Shown here piece after piece: positions 1-8,120 of a stretch of 64,000 nt of DNA. The number at the start of each line of letters is the position of its first letter. Positions within the stretch are counted from its first letter, which is position 1. The stretch comes from Dokdonella_A ginsengisoli. Lineage in GTDB: Bacteria > Pseudomonadota > Gammaproteobacteria > Xanthomonadales > Rhodanobacteraceae. The notes beneath the pieces are model-generated. The model saw only the letters and a list, made by a program, of their open reading frames with translations. It searched no databases and had not been told where the DNA came from. The stretch is from the NCBI RefSeq assembly GCF_042652785.1, contig NZ_JBHSHD010000010.1, forward strand, positions 372,001 to 436,000, written 5' to 3'. The translations under genes and the position numbers were made by a program.

Positions 1-792
1 GCGCTGCGCGCGGAAGCGTTCCGGCAGGTGCGCGTAGCCGTAGGCCGCGATGCGCTCGGGGCGCAGCGCGATCACCTGCTCGAGCGTGCGCGCGAACGAC
101 GCCTCGGTCTGTTTCGGCAGGCCGTAGATCAGGTCGAGATTGATCGAGCGGATGCCGGCGTCGCGCGCGCCTTCCATCACGGCGCGCGTGCTTTCCACGC
201 TCTGCACGCGGTTGATCGCGTGCTGCACGTCGGCGTCGAAGTCCTGCACGCCGATCGAGAGGCGATTGATGCCGGCCGCGGCGATGCGCCGCACGTAGCC
301 GGCGTCGCAATGGCGCGGATCGATCTCCACGCCGAACTCGCGATCGGCGCGCTGACTGAACGCGAAGTGGCGGCCGAGCGTGTCGATCAGCTCGACCAGC
401 TGGTCGGCGTCGAGGAAGTTCGGCGTGCCGCCGCCGAAGTGCAGCTGGGCGAGACGGCGATCGCGCGCGAACAGCGCCGCGACGGCCTCGATCTCGCGGT
501 ACAGCCGCGCCAGATAGCCGCCGGCGCGGCTGCGGTCGCGGGTGACGATGCGTGCGCAGCCGCAGTAGAAGCACGGCGAGAGGCAGAACGGCACGTGCAC
601 GTAGGCCGAGACGTCGCGCGGGATCGGATCTTCGTTCGAGGCGAGGATCGCGCGGCGCAGGTCCGCCTCGCCGAAATCGGCGCGGAAATGCGGCGCGGTC
701 GGATAGGAGGTGTAGCGCGGCCCGTCGACGTCGTAGCGGGCGACGAGGGCGGGATCGAAGCAGGCGGCGGTCGGCGGTCGGGCAGGGTTCAC
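1..792 (-). CDS. hemN: Oxygen-independent coproporphyrinogen III oxidase HemN (3' end beyond window)
   Basis: Radical-SAM enzyme of anaerobic heme synthesis; it decarboxylates coproporphyrinogen III to protoporphyrinogen IX in the cytoplasm. 264 residues are present; the C-terminal part lies outside the window. The N-terminus carries the HemN signature DGPRYTSYPT near residues 23-32, and the 4Fe-4S cluster cysteines C70, C74 and C77, followed by C79, in PFCLSPCFYCGC. The start is a GTG at 790-792, about eight residues longer than needed before the conserved aspartate, as in E. coli HemN; no in-frame ATG lies nearby. A near-perfect Anr/FNR box sits 35-48 nt upstream and fits anaerobic control. 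The family call is secure; the exact start is less so. Confidence 0.93.
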   Translation of the reverse strand, partial: MNPARPPTAACFDPALVARYDVDGPRYTSYPTAPHFRADFGEADLRRAILASNEDPIPRDVSAYVHVPFCLSPCFYCGCARIVTRDRSRAGGYLARLYREIEAVAALFARDRRLAQLHFGGGTPNFLDADQLVELIDTLGRHFAFSQRADREFGVEIDPRHCDAGYVRRIAAAGINRLSIGVQDFDADVQHAINRVQSVESTRAVMEGARDAGIRSINLDLIYGLPKQTEASFARTLEQVIALRPERIAAYGYAHLPERFRAQR

Positions 793-826
793 CGCGCCAT
801 CGTGCCGCGCGTCGGCCGTGCACGCC

Positions 827-840
827 TTGATCGGGGTCAA
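827..840 (-). promoter_or_regulatory. Candidate Anr/FNR box upstream of hemN
   Basis: The plus strand reads TTGATCGGGGTCAA, matching the FNR/Anr consensus TTGAT-N4-ATCAA at 9 of 10 defined positions. It lies upstream of the anaerobic gene hemN and overlaps the stop codon of the Mth938-like gene. The box centre is 41.5 nt from the hemN GTG. If the box acts in the usual class II position (-41.5), transcription would begin at or next to the start codon. Confidence 0.7.
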
Positions 841-1244
841 GCGGCGGCGGGACCGCCTTCGTCGCCGGCCGCCTTCGGCAGCATGATCGCCGCGACCACG
901 CGGCGGCCTTCGCCGGCGAGCAGGTTGTAGGTGCGGCAAGCGGCGGCGTTGTCCATGACCTCCACGCCGATGCGCCGGCGCAGCAGGGCGACCATCGGCT
1001 CGCGCGGCGGGAACACCTGGCGCGCACCGGTGCCGAGCAGGACGACTTCGGGGGACAGCGCGGCGATCGCCTCGGCCGCGGCCGCATCGAACTGCGCGGC
1101 GGCGGTCACCGGCCAGTCCTCGACCAGGCGATCGGGGGCGAGCAGGAAGCTGCCGGTCAGCACGCGGTCGACCACCGTCACCGCGTCCGCCGTGCAGTTG
1201 CGGAAGAAGAGATGCCCTTCGGGCAAGTCCTGCGTGAACTGCAT
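837..1244 (-). CDS. Mth938-like (DUF498, NDUFAF3-related) protein
   Basis: A 135-residue protein of the Mth938/Xcc1710 family, whose bacterial role is not established; eukaryotic relatives (NDUFAF3) help assemble respiratory complex I. The conserved family core is visible: VVLLGTGARQVFPP, then a segment on the N-terminal side of MDNAAACRTYNLL, then a hydrophobic VVAAIMLP end. The start at the ATG giving MQFTQDLPEGH was chosen because a longer upstream reading is Arg/Pro-rich shadow sequence overlapping yhbY. The stop codon lies inside the hemN Anr box. yhbY ends only 4 nt upstream, so the two are probably co-transcribed. Confidence 0.85.
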   Translation of the reverse strand: MQFTQDLPEGHLFFRNCTADAVTVVDRVLTGSFLLAPDRLVEDWPVTAAAQFDAAAAEAIAALSPEVVLLGTGARQVFPPREPMVALLRRRIGVEVMDNAAACRTYNLLAGEGRRVVAAIMLPKAAGDEGGPAAA

Positions 1245-1248
1245 CGTG

Positions 1249-1545
1249 CTACTTGGGCAGCGTGAACTGCGCCTTGTCCGGATTGCGCTTGTAGAAGCAG
1301 GCGACCTTGCCGATGGTCTGCACCACCTCGGCCCCGGAGTGCGCGCGGATCGCCTCGATCGAGGCCTCGCGCGAGTCGCGTTCGTCATCCGCCAGCTTCA
1401 CCTTGACCAGCTCGTGATGCGCCAGCGCGCTGTCGAACTCGGCCAGCAGGGCCGGCGTGACGCCTTTCTGGCCGACCAGGATCACCGGCTTGAGGTCGTG
1501 CGCGAAACCGCGCAGGTAACGCTTCTGGGACGAGGACAGGGGCAT
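1249..1545 (-). CDS. yhbY: CRS1/YhbY-type RNA-binding protein
   Basis: A 98-residue single-domain CRM protein that associates with the 50S ribosomal subunit precursor. The full domain is present: an N-terminal helix (SSQKRYLRGFAHDLKPVILVG), the GxxG loop GQKG, and the C-terminal strand IGKVACFYKRN. Length matches the E. coli protein (97 residues). It diverges from rlmE-ftsH, the same arrangement seen in E. coli and many gammaproteobacteria, which links ribosome maturation factors on both sides of one intergenic region. Confidence 0.93.
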   Translation of the reverse strand: MPLSSSQKRYLRGFAHDLKPVILVGQKGVTPALLAEFDSALAHHELVKVKLADDERDSREASIEAIRAHSGAEVVQTIGKVACFYKRNPDKAQFTLPK

Positions 1546-1692
1546 GAGCGAAAACTGAACGGAGACGGGCGGCAGGGGGCGCCGCGGGTCGCGCAGGTTA
1601 TCATGCGCGATGGCCTCGAACGTCTTGTCGTACTTCGCTTTGTATGAAAAGTCCGCACCGGGATGTGCGGGTGCTTGCGGGGGACTCGCCTA

Positions 1693-2319
1693 ATGTCGCG
1701 CAGCAAATCCAGCACCCGCTGGCTGCAGGAGCATTTCAGCGACCCCTACGTGAAGCGCGCCCAGGCCGAGGGCTGGCGCTCGCGGGCGGTGTTCAAGCTG
1801 GAGGAGCTGATCGAGCGCGACCGCCTGCTCAAGCCCGGCATGGTCATCGTCGACCTCGGCGCGGCCCCGGGCGGCTGGTCGCAGGTGGCGCGCGAACGGC
1901 TCGGCGAGAAGGGCCGCGTGATCGCCCTGGACATCCTGCCGATGCAGGGCATCGGCGGGGTCGAGTTCATCCACGGCGACTTCCGCGAGGAAGCGGTTCT
2001 CGAACAATTGAAACAGGCGCTTGGCGGCGCCGAGGTCGATCTTGTCCTTTCCGACATGGCCCCCAATCTCAGCGGCATGGCCGCGGTCGACCAGCCGCGC
2101 TCGATGCATCTGGTGGAACTGGCCGAGGAATTCGCCGCCGCGCACCTGCGTCCGGGCGGCTCGTTCCTGACCAAGGTGTTCCAGGGCGAGGGTTTTGACG
2201 AATTCGTAAGGCGCTTGCGCGCAGGCTATCAGCGCGTCAGCATCCGTAAACCGAAAGCCTCGCGGGCCAGGAGCCCGGAGGTCTACGCGCTGGCCGTCGG
2301 CAAGCGCGAACACAGTTGA
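1693..2319 (+). CDS. rlmE: 23S rRNA 2'-O-ribose U2552 methyltransferase RlmE (FtsJ/RrmJ)
   Basis: SAM-dependent methyltransferase acting on U2552 in the A-loop of 23S rRNA in the assembled 50S subunit. 208 residues, against 209 in E. coli. The SAM motif DLGAAPGGWS is near residue 55, and the K-D-K-E catalytic tetrad is recognisable in VFKLEEL, LSDMAPN, FLTKVF and SPEVY. The ATG giving MSRSKSSTRW was preferred over an upstream in-frame ATG because it matches the family N-terminus. Its stop codon lies 24 nt before ftsH, so the pair forms an operon. Confidence 0.95.
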   Translation: MSRSKSSTRWLQEHFSDPYVKRAQAEGWRSRAVFKLEELIERDRLLKPGMVIVDLGAAPGGWSQVARERLGEKGRVIALDILPMQGIGGVEFIHGDFREEAVLEQLKQALGGAEVDLVLSDMAPNLSGMAAVDQPRSMHLVELAEEFAAAHLRPGGSFLTKVFQGEGFDEFVRRLRAGYQRVSIRKPKASRARSPEVYALAVGKREHS

Positions 2320-2342
2320 GCAAGGCGATCAGGCACATCCGC

Positions 2343-4274
<1,932 letters not shown>

Positions 4275-4295
4275 GGCTTTTGCAGGATTTTCAGG

Positions 4296-4320
4296 AACGG
4301 CCGGCGCAATGCCGGCCGTT
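4296..4320. terminator. Hairpin between convergent ftsH and LysR gene
   Basis: A perfect 10-bp inverted repeat AACGGCCGGC / GCCGGCCGTT separated by GCAAT, placed 21 nt after the ftsH stop and 2 nt beyond the stop of the convergent LysR gene. It is symmetric and could end transcription from both sides. No long T-tract follows, so it is a candidate bidirectional terminator rather than a textbook one. Confidence 0.6.
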
Positions 4321-4322
4321 CG

Positions 4323-5237
4323 TCATTGCGGCGCGCGCGTTTCCAGATGCGGGCGGATCAGCGCCGCGAACCAGTCGATGAAGGCCGACAGCCGCCGCGA
4401 CAGCTGGCGCCGGTGCGGGTACAGCGCCGAGATCGCCATCGAACCGGCGCGCTGCGCCGGCAGCACCTCCACCAGCTCGCCCGAATCCAGCAGGTGCTGC
4501 ACGTCATAGCGCGGCACCTGGATCAGCCCGAGCCCGGCGCTGCAGCAGGCGATGTAGCTTTCGGCGTTGTTGACGACGATGCGGCTGGGCAGGCGCAGCG
4601 TGCGCGCGCCGTCCGCGTCGCATTCCCACGGCAGTTCGCGTCCGGTCGTCGGCGAAGCGTAGCCGACCGTCCAGTGTCCTTCGAGGAGGTCCTCCGTGCG
4701 CTCGGGCAGGCCGTGCTCGCGCAGGTATGCGGGGCTGGCGCAGTTGATCAGCGCCAGATGCCCGAGCGGGCGCACGACCAGGCTGCTGTCGTGGAGGTGA
4801 CCGACGCGGATCGCGCAGTCCACGCCTTCGTGCACGAGATCGATCATGCGGTCGGTCGAGCCGAGCTTGAGCTGCAGGCGCGGGTAGCGGCGCAGCAGCG
4901 CCGGCAGGGCCGGAGCGACCAGGCGGCGCGCCACGCGGCTGGGCACGTCCACGTGCAGGCGCCCGGAGACCTGGCGCTGGCGCGTCTGGAACAGCTGGTC
5001 GATGTCTTCCGCTTCGGCGAGCAGCGGGCGCACGCGTTCGAGCAGCTGCGCGCCGTCCGCGGTCAGGCGCACGCGCCGCGTGGTCCGGTGCAGCAGGCGC
5101 GCGCCGACCTCGGCCTCCAGCCGCTGCAACGCAGCCGACACGGACGCGCGCGGCAGTTCCAGCGCGTGCGCGGCGCGCGTGAAGCTGCCCATGTCGGCGA
5201 CACTCACGAAGACGCGGTAGCGGTCCAGTTTGTCCAT
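4323..5237 (-). CDS. LysR-family transcriptional regulator
   Basis: 304 residues with an N-terminal winged helix-turn-helix (about residues 1-60, VADMGSFTRAAHALELPRAS) and a periplasmic-binding-like effector domain (about 90-290, LQLKLGSTDRMIDLVHEGVDCAIRVG). The sequence resembles the large group that often controls adjacent dehydrogenase genes. It is the last gene of a minus-strand run SDR, aldehyde dehydrogenase, NTF2-like, LysR, beginning only 13 nt after the NTF2-like stop. It may therefore be autoregulated with its targets rather than divergent from them, which is less usual for this family. The effector is unknown. Confidence 0.9.
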   Translation of the reverse strand: MDKLDRYRVFVSVADMGSFTRAAHALELPRASVSAALQRLEAEVGARLLHRTTRRVRLTADGAQLLERVRPLLAEAEDIDQLFQTRQRQVSGRLHVDVPSRVARRLVAPALPALLRRYPRLQLKLGSTDRMIDLVHEGVDCAIRVGHLHDSSLVVRPLGHLALINCASPAYLREHGLPERTEDLLEGHWTVGYASPTTGRELPWECDADGARTLRLPSRIVVNNAESYIACCSAGLGLIQVPRYDVQHLLDSGELVEVLPAQRAGSMAISALYPHRRQLSRRLSAFIDWFAALIRPHLETRAPQ

Positions 5238-5250
5238 GCGCCGGCGCGGC

Positions 5251-5673
5251 TCAGTGACCGACGATGCGCATTTCCCGGATCGAGTCGCCGTCGAGCACGA
5301 ACACGAAGCGCGAGTCGCCGCTGTAGTAGCTGCTCTTCCAGCCGGCGTCGACGGTGACCGTATCGCCGCTGCGGCTGATCTTGCGCGGGGTCAGCACGCC
5401 CTTGGCGCCGATGAATTCCTTGTCGCTCCAGCGCCGGATCGCGGCGTGGCCGCTGAAGCGGCGGCCCCAGTCGTCGACCACGCCGTCGGCGGGGAACAGC
5501 GCCAGGAAGGCGTCGGTGTCGCCGGCCGTCACGGCGGCGACGAGCTGGGCGACGGGAGCGGGAAGTTCGGACATGACGGAGCCTTCGGACGGGGTTGCGG
5601 GAGCGGCCGCCACCGGTGCGGCGACCGCCAGCAGCAGTGCGAGCAGGCTCGCCGGCACGGGCGCGCGGCTCAT
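5251..5673 (-). CDS. Exported NTF2-like (SnoaL-type) protein
   Basis: 140 residues. Residues 1 to about 23 (MSRAPVPASLLALLLAVAAPVAA) look like a Sec signal peptide. The rest is an NTF2-like cone fold: LVAAVTAGDTDAFLALFPADGVVDDWGRRFSGHAAIRRWSD followed by strands ending FVFVLDGDSIREMRIVG. Such proteins are often small isomerases, dehydratases or ligand binders; no catalytic assignment is possible here. The start ATG overlaps the stop of the aldehyde dehydrogenase by 4 nt (ATGA), so translation is coupled. An internal ATG (MSELPAPV) would give a cytoplasmic form and cannot be excluded. Confidence 0.75.
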   Translation of the reverse strand: MSRAPVPASLLALLLAVAAPVAAAPATPSEGSVMSELPAPVAQLVAAVTAGDTDAFLALFPADGVVDDWGRRFSGHAAIRRWSDKEFIGAKGVLTPRKISRSGDTVTVDAGWKSSYYSGDSRFVFVLDGDSIREMRIVGH

Positions 5674-7046
5674 CGGAACAGCGCCAGGCTGCCGGAGATG
5701 TCCTTGCCGGCATACGGCGGGAACACGTCGAGTTCGAGGTCGGGATTGCCGATCAGCATCGCCTTGGTGTTGCTCAGCGCGTCGAAGCCGGCCTTGCCGT
5801 AGTACTTGCCCATGCCACTGTAGCCGACGCCGCCGAACGGCAGGCTGTCGATCCAGCAGTGCAGGTTGGTCTGGTTGACGCAGCCGCCGCCGAACGACAG
5901 GCTGCCGAGCACGAAGTCGACGTGCGCCGGGTTCTTGCTGAAGACGTAGGCGGCCAGCGGTTTCGGCCGGCGCTTGATCGTCGCCACCAGCCCGGCGAGG
6001 TCGTGGTACGGCATGACCGGCAGCACCGGGCCGAAGATCTCCTGCTGCATGGCCGGGTCCTCCCAGGCGGACGGGTAGAGGATCGTCGGCTCCACGTAGC
6101 GCGCGGCGACGTCGTGGCGGCCGCCGAGCACGACCTTTTCCGGAAGGATGTAGGACGCCACGCGCTCGACGTCGTGCTCGCTGATCATGCGCGCAAAGTC
6201 GGGACTGCGCTGCGGATCCTCGCCGTACATGCGCACGATCGACGCCTTCAGTCTGGCGACGAATTCCTCCGCGATGCTTTCGTGCACGCAGACGTAGCCC
6301 GGCGCGATGCACCACTGGCCGGAGATCGCGTTGTGGCCCCAGGCGATGCGATCGACCGCGATGTCGAGGTTGGCGGTCTCGTCGACGATGGTCGGGTTCT
6401 GGCCGCCGAGTTCGAGGATCACCGGCGTCAGGTTCTCGGCCGCCGCGCGCATGACCACCTTGCCGACGGCGGAGCTGCCGGTGAAGAAGATGAAGTCGAA
6501 CGGCAGCTTCAGCAGCTCGGCGATCTCCTCGCGGCCGCCGGTGACGATGGCGACGTCGCGCGGGTCGAAGTACTGCGGCACCAGTTCACGGAACAGCGCC
6601 GCCGTCGCCGGCGTCGTGTTGGCCGGCTTGAGGATCACCGGATTGCCCGCCGCCAGCGCGGCGATGGCCGGATCGAGCAGCAGCAGGACCGGCGCGTTGA
6701 ACGGCCCGATGACGAGGGTGACGCCGTAGGGTTCCTTGTAGATCACGCCGCGGTTGCCGGTCGCCTCGAGTCCCTTCGGAATCGCCACCGGCTGCGGCGC
6801 CATCAACTGCTCGAGGTTCTCGCGGTAGTAGGCGATCACGCCGGCCGGCACGGTGATCTCGAACAGCTGCTCGAACGGCGGCTTGCCGAAATCCTGGTGC
6901 AGCGCGGCGCAGAACGCGTCGCGGTTGTCGAGCAGCATGCGCTCCATGCGGTCGAGCTGGTCCATCCGCCACGCCAGGGACTTGGTGCCGTCGGAGAAGA
7001 AGCGGGCCTTCTGCGCGTCGAAGATCGACTGGAACCGGTTGTCCAT
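5670..7046 (-). CDS. Aldehyde dehydrogenase (coniferyl/aryl aldehyde dehydrogenase-like)
   Basis: NAD(P)-dependent oxidation of an aldehyde to the acid. 458 residues, the short form typical of class 3 / coniferyl-aldehyde dehydrogenases. Visible are the cofactor segment VILKPANTTP, the Rossmann motif FTGSSAVGK, the catalytic glutamate motif LELGGQNP and the nucleophile region SGQWCIAP. The C-terminal PFGGVGYSGMGKYYGKAGFDALSNTK block is typical of the subfamily. It sits between an upstream SDR and a coupled downstream NTF2-like gene, suggesting stepwise oxidation of an alcohol by the SDR and this enzyme (inference). The substrate is unknown. Confidence 0.88.
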   Translation of the reverse strand: MDNRFQSIFDAQKARFFSDGTKSLAWRMDQLDRMERMLLDNRDAFCAALHQDFGKPPFEQLFEITVPAGVIAYYRENLEQLMAPQPVAIPKGLEATGNRGVIYKEPYGVTLVIGPFNAPVLLLLDPAIAALAAGNPVILKPANTTPATAALFRELVPQYFDPRDVAIVTGGREEIAELLKLPFDFIFFTGSSAVGKVVMRAAAENLTPVILELGGQNPTIVDETANLDIAVDRIAWGHNAISGQWCIAPGYVCVHESIAEEFVARLKASIVRMYGEDPQRSPDFARMISEHDVERVASYILPEKVVLGGRHDVAARYVEPTILYPSAWEDPAMQQEIFGPVLPVMPYHDLAGLVATIKRRPKPLAAYVFSKNPAHVDFVLGSLSFGGGCVNQTNLHCWIDSLPFGGVGYSGMGKYYGKAGFDALSNTKAMLIGNPDLELDVFPPYAGKDISGSLALFR

Positions 7047-7066
7047 CGCATCCCTCCTGCGGGCGT

Positions 7067-7098
7067 GCGCGATGCGGGCCGCACGGCCCGCATCGCGC
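7067..7098. other. 14-bp perfect intercistronic hairpin between SDR and aldehyde dehydrogenase genes
   Basis: GCGCGATGCGGGCC at 7067-7080 pairs perfectly with 7085-7098 around the tetraloop GCAC. It fills most of the 58-nt gap after the SDR stop and lies 21 nt upstream of the aldehyde dehydrogenase ATG. It could stabilise the upstream mRNA 3' end or attenuate the downstream genes. There is no T-tract. Confidence 0.6.
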
Positions 7099-7104
7099 CG
7101 GTGA

Positions 7105-7878
7105 TCACTTCGTGGTGTAGCCGCCGTTGATCAGGATCGTCTGGCCGGTCATCCACCAGCCGTCGGAGACCAGGAAGCGCACCCACGGCGCGATGTCCTC
7201 GATGTGCGTCAGGCCGGTCGGGGTGAACTTGGACAGGGCCGCGGCCGTCTTGTGGTAGGCGACCGCGTCGGCGCCCTCGGCCGGATAGAAGAACGGCGTG
7301 TCCATCGGTCCGGGACCGATCGCGGTGACCGAGATGCCGCGCTCGCCGAATTCCTTCGAGGCGGCGCGCGTGAAATGCTCGACCGGCGCCTTGGTGCCGG
7401 CGTAGGCGGCGTAGAACGGGGTGTACGCGCCGAGCAGGGAAGTGACCAGCGTGCAGATCTTGCCGTTGTCGTTGACGTGCTTTCCGGCTTCCTTGAGGAA
7501 GAAGAACGCGGACTTGGAGTTCACCGCGGTCATCTCGTCGTATTCGGCCTCGCTGATCTGGGCCATCGGCTTCTTCAGCACCTTGCCGACGGTGTTGATG
7601 GCGATGTCGGGGCGGCCGAACGCGGCGATCGCGTCGGCGAACAGCTTCTCGACCGCCGCGGCGCCGGTGAGGTCGGCCTGGAACGCCGCCGCCTGCGCGC
7701 CGGCGGCCTTGATCGCGGCGACGGTGGCGTCGGCGTCGGCCTTGCTGGCGGCGCTGTTGTAGTGGACGGCGACCGCCTTGGCGCCGTGCGCGGCGAGATC
7801 GCGGGCGATCAGCCCGCCGAGGTTCTTGGCGCCGCCGGCGATCAGAACGGTCTTGCCCTTGATGGAATGGTCGGCCAT
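7105..7878 (-). CDS. Short-chain dehydrogenase/reductase (SDR)
   Basis: 257-residue classical SDR. Cofactor motif TVLIAGGAKNLGG near residues 10-22; the usual NAG strand motif appears as NTVG; the catalytic pair is YAGTK (YxxxK); and a C-terminal segment GQTILINGGY is typical of the family. The basic/neutral residues after the second strand (VHYNSAASKAD) suggest NADP(H) preference, which is weak evidence. A good ribosome binding site (AGGAG) lies 7 nt upstream of the ATG. It is the first gene of the SDR/aldehyde dehydrogenase/NTF2/LysR run and faces a 242-nt intergenic region shared with the divergent subtilase gene. Confidence 0.9.
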   Translation of the reverse strand: MADHSIKGKTVLIAGGAKNLGGLIARDLAAHGAKAVAVHYNSAASKADADATVAAIKAAGAQAAAFQADLTGAAAVEKLFADAIAAFGRPDIAINTVGKVLKKPMAQISEAEYDEMTAVNSKSAFFFLKEAGKHVNDNGKICTLVTSLLGAYTPFYAAYAGTKAPVEHFTRAASKEFGERGISVTAIGPGPMDTPFFYPAEGADAVAYHKTAAALSKFTPTGLTHIEDIAPWVRFLVSDGWWMTGQTILINGGYTTK

Positions 7879-7964
7879 GGGAATCTCCTGGGAGTGAGGC
7901 GGAATGTCGGACGTCGCGCGGCCGCGGCCGCATTGCCGTACGGCGGGACGGGCTCCGGATCAAG

Positions 7965-8032
7965 TCTAGACGGCGGGGTATTGCGGATAAGCGCCGGCGA
8001 TCTGGATGAATTGTCTAGATTTGTAAAACAAT
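7965..8032. promoter_or_regulatory. Candidate LysR-type sites in the SDR/subtilase intergenic region
   Basis: Two copies of TCTAGA (7965-7970 and 8014-8019) lie 49 bp apart, each within a similar TCTAGAC context on the minus strand. The second copy sits inside an interrupted inverted repeat, ATTGT at 8010-8014 and ACAAT at 8028-8032 (13-bp spacer), in the only AT-rich stretch of the region. LysR proteins bind interrupted dyads of this type with flanking activation sites. Assignment to the LysR gene at the end of the operon is inference. Confidence 0.4.
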
Positions 8033-8120
8033 CGATCCTGGCGTTGTGGTGAAACGCTCGTCACTGCGGCGGAGCGGGCTTGTGTAGGATGCGCGTTCGA
8101 CTCGCGATTTCGGGGCAAGC

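Noticed and set aside
28..930. Plus-strand open frame of 300 codons at the left end
   Set aside because: Opposite hemN and the Mth938-like gene, both with clear conserved motifs on the minus strand.
1546..1692. Heat-shock promoter for rlmE-ftsH
   Set aside because: Expected from E. coli, but no convincing sigma-32 pair of hexamers with correct spacing could be read upstream of rlmE.
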